Assembly: GCA_963920665.1 (NCBI GenBank)
Contig: OY987267.1
Coordinates: 15,066,001-15,130,000, forward strand
Origin: Straminergon stramineum
Taxonomy: Eukaryota > Streptophyta > Bryopsida > Hypnales > Calliergonaceae
Length of the DNA stretch: 64,000 bases
Direction of reading: 5' to 3'
The notes beneath the pieces are model-generated. The model ran no database searches and was not told the origin of the DNA. It saw only the letters and a list, made by a program, of their open reading frames with translations. Position 1 is the first letter of the stretch. Every line of letters begins with the position of its first letter. A program made the position numbers and the translations under genes. Positions 46,470 through 58,720 of this stretch are shown in pieces.

Positions 46470-47766
46470 CTAACTTGAATGCAAGGTAGTCATTGTTTCT
46501 TGAACAACATCTTGATCTTCTTCAACTAAAACAATTTGTTGTTTTTTCAAAAAATCTACTTTTCTTTCAATTTTAGTGACCTTTGGATTTCAAATACTTC
46601 TATAAAGGTCAAACATTCCTTTACTGGTAAATGAGTATCAAGTTTTATACTCACCTTGAGCTTTGGTATTAGTTACATTGAGAATTTTTTCACATTATTG
46701 CCTCAAAAATACATTTTCTTGTACCAATATGACATTTTAATTCACAAAAATAATTTGTTGATTATTACAAAAATTTATTATTTTTAGAGTTTTTCATTCA
46801 ACTTCATGAAAGTTAGTATGTATAAATGCTTGATCCCTGTCATTCAATGCATTGAATAGCTTACATTTGAATGGTAAAATCTCTACATTCATGTTACTGT
46901 CTAATTTTTTCAAAAAGAAATCTTATGTCTTCTATTAGTGATGTAATTTCTAAAATAAATTTTTAGACTTTATATAAAGATTCATTCATTGTTGCATCAA
47001 TATAGTAGTTTGATTATCAAGTATAGTTTGTTGTTCATATTTCTCTTGTATTTTTGCTTCAAGATCTTGTATCTTTTGTTCCAACATCACCTTCGAGGCA
47101 AATAGATTCTATCAATACAATAGACAATTTTCTCTTGATTGTGTCAACATCAACTTTGTGCTCATTATCCTCTTGATCGCCCATGAATCCTAGTATAAAA
47201 AAAAGTCTTGAACGATTGTCCACAATGATTAAAAAAAGTCCACATTGACTTATTTCCAATCGTTGCGGACAATTTCTAGTCATTTAGGGGAGTCAATTAT
47301 AGCATGTTTTGATTGTTTTCTTCTCATGCATTGATACAATCTTCTTTGAAGATGAAACTTTAGCACAGATAATCTCAAGCTCTTGCTTCATAGCCTCTAC
47401 CAAAGCATGTAAAGAGCCATTTTCTTTAGATAACTTTGCTTGTTGTTTATCATTTTTGTCAACTTTCATTCTCACCAATATCATGAAGTTGTACTAATTT
47501 TTTCTTCTCATTATTGGCATCTATGCTATTCATCAAACACTTTATATGATATTCAATTTCCTATAAATTCTCATATAATTTTTCTCTTCCACACTGAATA
47601 TGTTTAAAATACAATTTTTCAAGCTCTTTAATTACTAAGTCTTTCTCTTGAAGTTGATTTAATATACTCTATTTAGATTGATGAAATTCATAAAATTGAA
47701 TTCCATAATTATTACATGCATTGAAAATTCTTTCTTTCATATGATATCTAGATTTCTTATTTTCCA
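46470..47766 (-). pseudogene. Decayed gene for a coiled-coil protein, family unknown
   Basis: Read on the minus strand from an ATG at 47766, segments in shifting frames give long stretches rich in Glu, Lys, Gln, Leu and Ile with heptad-like spacing (for example ELEKLYFKHIQ, MLEQKIQDLEAKIQEKYEQQ and FLKKQQIVLVEEDQDV). Many stops and frameshifts interrupt it. The composition clearly differs from the AT-rich non-coding DNA around it. It could be an accessory ORF of a retroelement or a dead host gene; no domain identifies it. Confidence 0.5.
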
Positions 47767-47909
47767 TTTTTATATATTTTCAAAATTACGTTATTCAATT
47801 CTACTAGATAATAATTTTAAATGAACACCTAAAAGCTATCCATCTCAAAATTCCCCAACATGACTTTCTTGTATTGATCATACTTCAAGAGCTATGAGCC
47901 TCTCTCTAA

Positions 47910-48712
47910 TCCCTAATGACCCAAGGTAGGTATACTTTCAAAATGGGCCAAGTATTTGAGTAATGTTTTTTCTCATTTTTTTCTTGAGATCAGATATATA
48001 GAATGTAACTAGAGCATCTTAAGGCTCACATTGACAATGGGCACCTTAAAAAATTTCAGATTATTTGACTACTCAGTTTAGTAGATATTTAAGTTTGAAG
48101 TTTTATTTGGGTTAATTGAAAAAATCGGGCAATTCACTTTAAAGGAGCATATCTTAATGAGAATATTTTGAAATGATGAACTTTTATGCTTTGTAAAAGA
48201 AAAGAGAATTGAGAATGCTCATCTAAAATTTCACAACATTATGAGCATTTTTCAATTCACAATGGATTTGTGAACTACACTAGCTACACCACTCAACTTT
48301 AAAAAATTCCACAAGGTGGAATTTAACCCTAAAAGAGCCTGAAAGTCCTTTGAGGTTGTATAGTATATTATATATTTGATGTTATTTGATCAGAAAAACA
48401 TTGACCAAATACTTTTTAGTACAAAGTAAATTATATGATTATGATAGTACGTAAATAAAATTGTATTATACTTCATATATTAAACGACAATTGAAGAGTT
48501 GTAAAGCTAATTATGGGTTTGTATAGAGGGACCCCAGGGACCTTTCAAGGCTTAACTTGATGGAATTTGATGAAACTACTGCCACGGGATTCATAACGGA
48601 GTCTATTTTTTTGAAATAGTTTTTATTTTAAAAATTCAAAATTTGAGAATGATTAGTTCAAAAAAGAAGGGCATCAACCAAAAAACGGTTGCTTGAATGG
48701 GTCATTAGGGGT
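47910..48712. mobile_element. TTAA-flanked element B (803 bp)
   Basis: The left end is TCCCTAATGACCCAAGG; the right end, inverted, is CCCCTAATGACCCATTCAA. The right flank is TTAA (48713-48716) and the left flank CTAA (47906-47909), one transition from TTAA. Its length is almost the same as element A. It is split by a nested MITE at 48338-48550. No transposase is present. Confidence 0.55.
48338..48550 (-). mobile_element. MITE copy B, nested in element B
   Basis: The ends CCTGAAAGTCCTTTGAGG and, inverted, CCTTGAAAGGTCCCTGGGG pair imperfectly. The element is the reverse complement of 29909-30120 along its full length. Its insertion inside element B shows that it is the younger of the two. Confidence 0.65.
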
Positions 48713-48716
48713 TAAA

Positions 48717-50590
48717 GCAGTTATGACCTTCATTCAAAAATTATAACTCATAGCAATAACATTAGTGTCTCAACAAACAATCTCTTTGTAAGATAAAGCC
48801 ATTGATTTAAAGAAGTGAAAAAGAAGATACAAAAAATTGCAATGACTCATTACATTATCCAATTATAATTAATGTCCGAATGCAATTTAATCAAATTCGC
48901 AAGTCTAGTCAGAATCTTAACACAAAAGATTCACAAATGATGGTAAACAATCTTCCACATATCTGAAATTCATAGTAAATAATTATCAAAAATCAAGGGA
49001 ACTTTGTCTAAACAAATTTCAACTTCAATTTCCATACAAGATCTAGTCTAGCCTTGTATGCTAGTTCTATCACCTCTATGTGCTCAAGGTCTAGACCTTG
49101 TATGCTAGTGCTATCACCCCTATACCTCAATATGACAAAGTATTCCAAATCATTTCAATTTTATCAAACTAATTTGAGATAGAAAGGCAACATTGAGCAA
49201 GAAACTATCAATCACAAAATATTCTACCACCAATCAACTCAAAATGGTCATATATACGGTCAATATTGCGCTCAAGGTTTCCATTTCAAGATTGATCTCC
49301 CATTTGTTATCAAGCCTTAATTGAGTGCATTACATCCACTTGAATACACCCTCACTTACAAAATTTGCACCATTGTCTAGCAACTAAGCATTATACTAAC
49401 AATATAGGTATCTCTCTAATGTATACATAGCTCCATGTCATTCTTGTTGCCCTTTCTTTCCGACCACTCTCAAGAAACCTATTATAAATTTATAGAATTG
49501 GCCATGAGCCTTGTTGAGCCATTTCTAGCTAGTGACTAGAATATTTGCAACTTGTCCTCCAATCTCTAAGACTTTTGAATAAGACAACATAGAAGTTATT
49601 TTCAAATAGGAAAAGAGCAAGATGTGCCACATCAAATATCCCCTTTAAATTACAATTCCATATAATTTTTTGTTGTCTATTCCACTAGAATGTTCAGCTA
49701 CAAGGTCAAATCCCAAACATGTCATTAATTAATTGCATTGTTGGTCTATATTTCCCTTACAAATGCACCAAGTCTACCATGGCTCCAACAAACCTATAAA
49801 CTCTTACAAGCCCCCTTCATTAGTTGCACTTAGGGTCACATATTTCTCTCACAATTCTATAAAGGTAGCAATAACCTCCTTCATTCCCAATCATCATTCA
49901 TCCTAAGGCATTATCATTGCACCAAAACCAATGGAAAACATCAAAATTAACCTATAGACTTACACCACTGTTAAGATCCCAAAGCGACAAATTCTAGTTG
50001 CATAATTTGTCAATAAACTTGATTAAAAGAAAAAAACTAAATGCAAGAACCCACTACAATACTAGGTGCAATACTCTCCACCTACATTTGGTAATTTCTC
50101 CCATCCAAATGTGTTGGATGTGGGAGAATGCATATGTACCTAGCACTAGTGTGTAAGTATGCTAGTGCGTGAGTATAGATTGAATGCACGAGCATATGAG
50201 CATTCAACACATTTATAAGTAGGTATCCTACAACCATTGAAGGTACTTATAATGTAAACACCTATAATGTAGGTATCTATAACATCATTACAATATAATT
50301 ATAGAAGGTTTCTATAATGTGGGTTTCTATAACATATGTGTATAGTCTTCTAGACTCATGGACTCACGATCCTAGGCTCACATAATAGCAACCTTCTTAC
50401 CAGACCTATCTTGCTCTCTAATAAAGCCTTCTTTGATCGTGCAAGATGAGCCCTTATAGCTTGTCGAACTTGGATGGAAGTACTTGGGTGCATAACAATT
50501 TCTTCAAAGTTGGGCATGCCTAGCCTAATCTTCTAGGAGTAACTTATAAGCCATGGTGCAAGGAGATGGGGCTTTCAAGGTTGACCCTAA
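48717..50590. other. AT-rich intergenic DNA with small direct repeats
   Basis: No gene is seen. A ~40-base unit (CCTTGTATGCTAGT.CTATCACC) is repeated at about 49056 and 49095. Short GGTATC/TATAATG repeats occur at 50210-50340. Confidence 0.45.
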
Positions 50591-50596
50591 AAAGAT

Positions 50597-51345
50597 GAGA
50601 CCTATCATTAAGGTACTTTGTCAAAAAAAAATTGATCATTGAACCAATAGGTGCACTCTTCATTTGTACATTTGGTGTTCTAGAAAATCATCCATTGTCC
50701 ATTTTTCAACCTAAGAAAGATTACATGGTTAACTTTGAAAAAACAATGGCTTATGACCAAGGAATTTACTCACTCAAGAATGATCTCATTTTCCAACCAA
50801 TAGGGGTATTGTTGATTTCTACACTAATTTCAAAAATTATCCATTAGACCTTCTTAGACACAACACCCTTACAAGGTTAAGCTTAACCATGAAATGACTA
50901 GACCTAATACCAAAGTACTTTGGCAAAAATGATTGACTATTGGACCATTGCCATATGAGCATTCTACATCTTTGTAGTAATTTTGAAAGTCATCCACCAA
51001 CCACTTTTTGGCCTTAGGATCTTTCCAAGGGTAAGGCATTCACAGGGGATATTGTATAGCCATATTCCATGGTGTATCCACATTGAGCACATTAAAATCT
51101 TATTTAATGAATGAATATTTGATTTTGAGAAAATGTATATCCTAAGAACTTTAGAACTTCTTTTATTTTTAGAGAACTAGTTGGTATTACTTTAATCTAA
51201 AAAGACAAGATCTATCAAGAAAGTATTTTTTTCTAAAATGATCTTGATTTATAGACCAATAAGTGCATTCTTCATATCTACAAGTTATCTTGAAAGTCAT
51301 CCATTGACCACTTTAGGGCCTTAATGTCCTTTGAGGATTAAATTC
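50597..51345 (+). repeat. Diverged tandem array, ~150-bp units
   Basis: The motif (T/A)GTGCATTCTTC.T followed ~35 bases later by (A/G)TCATCCATTGACC recurs at about 50651, 50802, 50956 and 51261, spacing close to 150 with one unreadable unit. Each is preceded by AGACCTAT.A..AAGTACTTTG.CAAAAA type sequence. A single inverse copy is at 30270-30420. It is non-coding. Confidence 0.6.
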
Positions 51346-52443
51346 TTTCAAAATTTATTCCTTGTAAGTATCTTCTATATTATTTATTGTATGAAGATAT
51401 TTGTAATATGTTGAATTTTTTTTAAAAATTTAGTCATCTTCATTATCATAAATGGATCACATCATAATATATTCTAATTCAATCCTAAAAATAAATGAAC
51501 AAAATCTAGATGTAATATGATATATGATTTTTTCAACTTTTGAAGTTTCCATTACAAAATGAGATGTAAAATCCGTAGTTAGAAATTAATTATATAATAG
51601 TAAATTTTGACAATGATTTATGAATATCTCTGATTTAACAAATTCTAGACTTTCTATAGTCTAGAATTAATATTGTATCTATAGGTAAAAGATGAAAATA
51701 TAATCTATATATAGTCCTAATGTAAATTTTTTATTTTAAATGGATCAAAATCATCATTTCGGATCAAATGAAATTAAAAAAATAAAATATAGACAAATAT
51801 AGGCTACCAACTGATACATTTTCAATTACAGAGAATGTCAATAGTTTGTGGATAAGTCCAAAATTAGTAAAATCAGGGTTGAATCTTTGTATAATCACTT
51901 AAGAAATATTAAACTTTAAATTTTCACCAAAAATACAACTTTTAGTTTCAACACTTGAATTTTGATATGATTAGTCAAATCTATGGTGTTCTTAATATGG
52001 CATGCATAATATGAATTTCATTATTTTTATTCAAAGCATTGCAAATTTTCAATATATTAAATTTTTTAACCAAAAAGAAATTGAACCAAGAGTTTATTTG
52101 TTTATTTTTTTATATAAATTATTAAAAAAATCTATAAAATTTTTACAAGAGTTATCTTCCTTCCTCTTTCGACAAAGTCTAATTAGATGTAAATTGACTT
52201 TGAACAAAATAAATGCTAGAGATTAATAATTCCAATAGTTGGCATACTTGGAGAGTCTACTTGTATAGGGTCTCGTGTTAAGCTCAAAAAAGATGGTTAT
52301 ACAAAATGCTACATATATGTGGTTAGGACCTCAAAAAGTTAAGTGCAAGTGATTTGCATGGACATCTCGCTATTTGTTTTCAAAAACATTGAAAGAAAAT
52401 TTGAAAGAAAATAGGTGAGTAATGAAACTAGCCCTTACTATTG

Positions 52444-52600
52444 GAGGTTAGTCACATCAATCTTGCTTGAAAGAGAATACATGATATATAGCTAATGTGA
52501 CTAACTCCTACAAATTGGAGTTAGTTACATTAGACTTCATTGGAGTGCAATATGTAACTAATGTGACTAACCCCTACAAATGGGGGTTAGTCACATTAGT
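52444..52600 (+). repeat. Tandem hairpins with TTAGTCACATTAGT stems
   Basis: Hairpin 1 is 52492-52508 paired with 52517-52533 (17 bases, one G-T type mismatch). Hairpin 2 is 52557-52574 paired with 52583-52600 (18 bases, perfect, 8-base loop). A half unit precedes at 52444. The stem core ACTAATGTGACTAA also makes the hairpins at 36.8 and 37.2 kb, so it is a dispersed hairpin family. Confidence 0.75.
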
Positions 52601-52620
52601 CTTGCTTAAACTTCTTTTAA

Positions 52621-53257
52621 CCCCTAAATGCCTAAGGCACCAGATTCTCGGGTTTTGAAAACATTGAAGTTAAGTAAAACTCAACCAAATTTCTATTATT
52701 ATTAGTTTGTACTTTTATAGAACTCTTTTTGAAGTCTAGTTTTAGGATCAAAAAGTTGATCTTAAAAATGAAGGATTATGATTTTTCTATTCAAGATTTT
52801 GTGCAAGGATGCCCATTGCAATCTTGACTTCCTGTAGTGTTGAGGGCTCGTGGAAATGAGCCTCAAATACACTAGATCTTGGAGGAAAAATCACATTAGA
52901 AATTCATTTTAAAAAATCCTAAAATAGATTTTGAAAAAACATAAATTGATTGGGGTTGTACATGCTAGGCCCTATAACCTCATATTATTTTAGTGACCAA
53001 CTTTTTAGAGTTGACATGTAAAAAGTGAATTGAAAAAATTTCATAGTTTAGACACCCTCATGATCAAACATTATAATCTTTCAATTTGTAAGTGATATTG
53101 TTATGTTTTCTTTTCCTACGTGATCTTTAACATGTCTAGTTTGAATTTGTACGGTTACAATTGAAAAGAAATTGTTATAACTTATGAAAATGTTGACTTT
53201 TTGTTCAATTTAGAACAAATTTCAAGAAGCTCCAAATAGGCCTTGGGCATTTAGCGG
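52621..53257. mobile_element. TTAA-flanked element C (637 bp)
   Basis: The left end CCCCTAAATGCCTAAGGC and the right end, inverted, CCGCTAAATGCCCAAGGC pair at 16 of 18 positions. TTAA is present on both sides (52617-52620 and 53258-53261). The interior is AT-rich and non-coding. Confidence 0.65.
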
Positions 53258-53261
53258 TTAA

Positions 53262-55955
53262 GTGCCGTGGCCTATGCCCACATGTCATATAGGTGTGACA
53301 GGATGCTATGCCCTTATAATTGAGAAGAATTGGCAACTAGTTCAAAATCAACTAATGGAATTGATAAAAAAATGAGTTGCTATTTGAAAACATTGGCAAA
53401 AGAAATCATGAAAAAATCCATAATATTTCTATTTTAAGTAAAATACAGAGAAAATGTTCAAATTCCGAATTTGAAAAAACGGTTCAATTTGGGAATTGAA
53501 GGGAAATGGCTGGGAAAACTCAAAAAGCTCCCCGAACGCTTGTTGTGCCCACTCATCAAGGTTGGGAACTTGGGATGAATTGACCCCTTGGCTCATCCCC
53601 AAGGAAAAAACTTGAAATTTTTTATTTACCATGCATGATTTGCAAAATTTGCAAACTCTGAATTCATATTTGCAATCAATGGCCCCAAATTAGATAGGAG
53701 AGGTATAGAAGACAAATTAATGAAGCATGAAATAGGAGGTCTTTTATTATAGACACCCTGGGATTGATTTGGAGGAGCTGAGAGGACCTACTCTAAGATA
53801 AAAAGGCGAAAAGAGTTGGAGGGGTAGCAAGCGGTTGGAGTAGCAACATATGTGCAAACAAATGATAGGTTATCTTAAAAACATCGGGGCTAAAAATTAT
53901 AAATGGGTTTAGAGTAATATAGGGTATCAAAAATGGCATTGGATGTCTTTAAAGTATTATAGGGTATGGAATAATAGGTCCCATTAGAAAATTACATAAT
54001 GATAGCTTATTAAAAAAATAAAAATTCATACCCTCCTATAAAATAGTGGTTGTTCGCTACTATATCCTTATTTTTTTAACACACTGAACCTCCCTAGAAA
54101 AGAGGAGGGGGGAGAGGGAAAAAAGGGGAAAAAATAGAGAATAAGAAGATTTGAGCTTTTAAATCAATTAAAAACAAAACTTGAACATCAATACCTTAAA
54201 GAAGAAAGTTTGACCCCTTGATTCATTATCAATGAAGAGTATAGAGGTTTTGCACCCTTTATTTACTTATATATGCAAAGTAAAAGTTGAATGAAAGTAA
54301 AAGTAATTATCCAATGGTAACATTTGTTCTAGTTTGTTTTGTATGGAATGTTGAGATATCCCCAGTTGTACACTCACCGGAAATTCTCTTTATACCATTG
54401 GAGAACTTGACTTGATGAGTGTTGTTGTAAAGTTGTATCATTGCTTTTGGACGTATGATGGATTTGTGAGTAATTTAAAAACCCTAAATCGAATTAAATC
54501 ATGAAAAATGAAATATAGGAGTTTTTGATGTCATTTTTGATATCACCGAAAAGCTCTCAAAGAGTACAAATGCACCAAGGTTGTTTTGCACTTTGGGTTC
54601 TTAAGTGTGAAAGTTATGGGTTTCCAATTGAAATTTGTTTCTATAAATTAAATTAAATTGCACATAAATTTTTATTCTAAAAATGAAAAATGAAAAGAAT
54701 ACATAGAAAAATAACATAAAACACTTGGACAAGTGCACAATTTCACCACACAAGTTGTTTATAAGTCAAACTTAAAAAAATTCTATTGATCTTAAATTTC
54801 AAAAAGATAAAAAAAAATCTTTGTATGGAAGAAGAAGAAATTTTTTTAATTCAATTCATTAATCAATTTAATATTCTCTATGAATCCTTAACTTCATAAT
54901 GGTTCTTTAACATGATTTTAAAATACAAAAATAAAGTATTCTAAACAATGTTCGATGCATTATATATATTTCAATTTAATGGTAAATGTTTATTTTTATT
55001 TTTTATTAGATTATTTTTAAATTGAAATAAAATATTCAATCCTTTAGCATTATTGAAATAAAAAGAATCCATAATGATAAATTGAATTTGGATTCTATAT
55101 AGTGAATGAAATTATCTAAAATGATGTGAAAATAAATGAAATCATATAGTGAAGTGAAGAAAATATAAAATGATTGCAAACTAATGTTGTCATTTTATTT
55201 GTACGAAAGAAAAGATGTGTTCAAATAGAAACATGCATAAATGAAAACCAATACTTTATAAAAAGTATCAATATGACAACTGAATTATCAAAATCATCAT
55301 AGTTTTATATGTATGATATATCTATATATTAAATGAAATAGACATAAATTCTTAAATGAGTGTATATAATATATTAAATCTACTACATTTTCTATTTTTC
55401 TCTTTTGTCTTCATCTATCTTCTTTTGTTTCAATTAAAATTGATCTTACATAAGGAAATTCGAATTTCCCAGGCAATTTTCTACTTGATAATAATATTTT
55501 CTACTTATTGCAAACTTTTCCCAATCAAGTATAGTACAATTGTTTGATTTGATATATTTCTTATCATTTTGATGATGCAATAGATATGAAAACAACTAAT
55601 TCTCTTTTCCAGAATATGGAGTGCCTTTTGTTGAAGATGGTACATTTGCCAAGTCAATGTTTTTAAGATTTGGAAGTTGACTACAAAGTGGAGGCTCATA
55701 TATAGATTACGATCCTTAGTTATAAAGATCCTCATAAAGAATTTGAATCCTTTAAATGTTTTTTTCTGGCCTCAATAAGGCCGTGAGTTCTCTACAATTC
55801 CCAGACTCCGTGGAATATGGGAATTCCACAAAATCAAGCCAAATCAGTTGTCTAACATGGTCAAGAGACTCCCATGTCAAATATTATTATTTCATTAATT
55901 ATTTCATTTCATTTCAATTTTATTTTAATTTTAATTTCAATTTTATATTTTGACC
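53262..55955. other. AT-rich intergenic DNA
   Basis: No gene is seen. The only feature is a ~105-bp direct repeat at 53655-53762 whose partner is at 58721-58816. Short ORFs here are low-complexity. Confidence 0.45.
53655..53762 (+). repeat. Direct repeat copy 1 (partner at 58721-58816)
   Basis: GAATTCATATTTGCAATCAA followed by TGGCCCCAAATTAG and TAGAAGA(C/T)AAATTAATGAAGCA, ending in AGACACCCT, is shared with 58721-58816, 5 kb downstream in the same orientation. Confidence 0.7.
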
Positions 55956-55979
55956 ACCAAATGCTAGTTCATTGGGGCA

Positions 55980-57185
55980 TTGGGAAATAGCCCTGAAATG
56001 GCCCTCCCATGACCTTGAATTCTTTCTAATGCAAACAAAGGCAATGATGGGAAATCTGCTATGATTTCAAGTTCAGCTTGCATCTCTATTCTTCAATGAT
56101 ATCTTAATAAATATCACCTACATCATCAAAATTAGAAGATGATAGGATTAAAAGTTGAATTTGCAAATACTTATAGCATCTTCTAAATTGTTCATGTAAT
56201 TATGTATAAAATTCCAAAACACCCTTGGATGCTAAAGTATTCTATTGGGGCATTATTGAATCTTTCTCGCAAATTGATTTTGATACAATTTGCTCATCTT
56301 TTACCATAGCCAATAATGCTTCATTTGGTGATAATGTAGAGTATAGTGAAGTTTGAGCTAGAACATTTGCTATAGAAGAAATACCAGTAATATTAGGGAT
56401 GTGTACATTTTCTTCTTCATGAATGACATGTCATGCACCAATATCTTTTATAACTTGTGCTTCTTGTCTAAGATATGAAGTTGATATATAAAGGTGCTGA
56501 CAATACTTGAAGTTCATATTGTAGTTTGGAATTGCACCATTGCGACCATATCAAGTAATTGTTGTTTTAAACTTTGTAATGTTTTAGGACACAAATAGAC
56601 CTTGAAAGAGAAATTGCTCAATCGAATGGCATAAATGCATACATCCCAAACTCAAAAGAGTGCATTATAATTGAAAACTTGGAATGAAAAATCTTTCAAG
56701 TTAAAATGTGGTTCTTTTGTAAAACATTGCATAGCGATAAATTGCAAAACTCGCCACTCTAAAGGAATAAACATAGGCAGACAGTGCCTCTACCATTCTC
56801 CGCAAAGTACATGATGAGCTAGTTCTACAGTGACGTCCAATTTCACTCGTTGAGAGCTAAGAATAAGTAGGAGCCCTCCACAAGAAAGACTTAGGAGAAG
56901 GCACTCACCGTCTTTGCAAAACATCGACATAATTACCTGCTAAGCTTGCTGAAACCTGCTCCACAATAACTGAAGACTGTTTGCGGATGAAGCACTTAAT
57001 TTTCGCATGAGGCCAGAATAGAGATGAACCGCTTTTTGCATAATTGGGAAGACAAAAAGTGAAACAATCTCATCTCTGAGTCCGCGAAGCTCAATCAGTG
57101 TTGTTATCAGTACTAATATCAGCCAAACAGGAGCGCATCTCATTACGTTGATGGTGAAGAAGCTTAAGTCAGGCATTCGAAACAT
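55980..57185 (-). pseudogene. Decayed coding region, family unknown
   Basis: On the minus strand, one clean stretch (57185 down to 56940) gives 81 residues without a stop (FRMPDLSFFTINVM..., ending LWSRFQQA). Beyond it coding-like pieces continue in changing frames down to about 55980, including LKQQLLDMVAMVQFQ near 56540 and NITGISSIANVLAQTSLYS near 56360. Stops and frameshifts are frequent after 56930. A donor-like GGTGAGTG at about 56908 suggests that the first part was a spliced exon. I recognise no family; it could be a captured or duplicated host gene. Confidence 0.4.
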
Positions 57186-57446
57186 TATTTTGATTCAACA
57201 AGTCCTCAAACCAGCATTGTATCCCTTACTAGCTACTAACTTATCGCTGCAGATGATTTATGATCTGTATTGTACCTATACAAGGATGGAGACCTCTTCA
57301 AAGATTGGGTACAGAGAGTATGGATCCCACTCTAATAAGGTGGAATATATATGCTACATGCAATTAAAATTGTGAGAAAAATCCATAGTTGTTTCAGGAC
57401 CCAGCTAGGTAATGCAGCAGGAACCTCCCCTGGCGGAGGTGCCAGA

Positions 57447-57660
57447 TCATTCCAAGTCTACGAGGGCTTTGGTGGTTTCTTCTGACCGTTCAAATTGCAC
57501 AAAAATTCGAACAGCTTCTGCGGCAGGGAAATGTGGCTCGGTAATCTCAAAAATAAGAACCCGCGTCGCATTCCCATACTTTGAGCACTCTGACGAGGTT
57601 TCGTCCTCCAACTCAGAATCAACGGCGTAGCAGAGCGACGACCTTGCCGGAACGACGATC
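57447..57660 (-). pseudogene. Fragment of DRT111/SPF45 splicing factor (C-terminal RRM)
   Basis: Read on the minus strand, 57626-57450 is open for 59 codons and gives ELEDETSSECSKYGNATRVL and, further on, FPAAEAVRIFVQFERSEETT, then KALVDLE before a stop at 57449-57447. This is the RNA-recognition (U2AF-homology) motif of DRT111/SPF45 (RBM17), a plant and animal splicing factor. Upstream, KVVALLR matches the start of the motif but in another frame, with a short deletion. The family sequence normally continues with a glycine-rich strand, which is lost. It is a dead gene piece, not the functional gene. Confidence 0.75.
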
Positions 57661-57716
57661 GCAAATTCTCACACAACCTCGTCCAAGATTTCCTACACCG
57701 AACTTCATCACTTCAA

Positions 57717-58630
57717 TCCTTAAATGCCCAAACTGCATTTTTTTGGCAACATAGCGATTTTGGGCAGCTCACTACGAATGGAGTTTTTATTATTTTTCTT
57801 TGAAATTTTCACACAACATGTGTCCAAGGAGTAGCTTTAAAGCCCAACAATTTTTATTAGTTTTGAGGACATGGTTAAAAAGTTATTGTATGATATGTCA
57901 TTTTCATTGCTCAATGGGCAAACTGGGCAGATCCAAAAAAATTCTTTAAAAATCACTTTTTAAAGAAATAAAATTTGAAATTGGGTTTCTAAAGTTATAT
58001 ATATGTGGAAAGATTTTAATCATTCCATTTTGATTCATGAGATGAAAGTTATGAGGAGTTTTAGTTTGGGTGTAATTATGGATTCTTTACTCTAAAATAA
58101 ACTTTGAAATCCTTTATTTAACTCAATTTTCAATATTTTTGGAAAAAAATAAAATCATAGGATGTAGATTGTTAATTACAACATTACAACCATTGGGATT
58201 GGCATTTTTCAATTCCATGATCATGAAAATTCTTAACAATTTAGTAATTTGAATCATTCTCTAGTTCTTTCTACTTACTATTTTTTTCCGATATGTTGTA
58301 CAATTCCAAATGATCTGAAAATTTTCAAGAATGTAGCCAACTTGCCTTGAAAAATGCATTCAAAGAAGCACCACCATTTTGGAATTTTTTTCATATTAAT
58401 GAAACCTTTTAAAGTGCAGCTGCTTGTTTTTTTGCAAGGCCCAAAAAAGGATTTTGTCCATTCAAACATTAATATCTTTCAATCTACATAGTGGAAATTT
58501 CTGAAATTTTTTCCACATCTTCTAAAACCAGTGTACTAAAAGATTCTATGGTTCCATGTATCTAAAAATGTTTTTTTTTCCTAAAATTTGGTACTTATAC
58601 TAGAAATGACAGTTTGGGAACATTTAGGTG
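57717..58630. mobile_element. Probable TTAA-family element D, decayed ends
   Basis: The left end TCCTTAAATGCCCAAACTG and the right end, inverted, CACCTAAATGTTCCCAAACTG pair with gaps. The flanks are TCAA and AAAA, so the duplication is not intact. The interior shares ordered blocks with element A (AAAGATTT.ATCATTC, ATGAAAGTTATG, CCATTGG.ATT.GC, GAAATGACA). An alternative right end is near 58655. Confidence 0.45.
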
Positions 58631-58720
58631 AAAACACAATCAAATTCATCTAGGGGTTACAGATGTTCCTACTCTAACCTATCTTAGAGTGAGACCCCAC
58701 AGGGCTCCCACGGGAGGGTC

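Noticed and set aside
48321..48337. Left end of a TTAA element (TTAACCCTAAAAG)
   Set aside because: Its better explanation is chance similarity next to the nested MITE; the right end at 48712 pairs much better with 47910.
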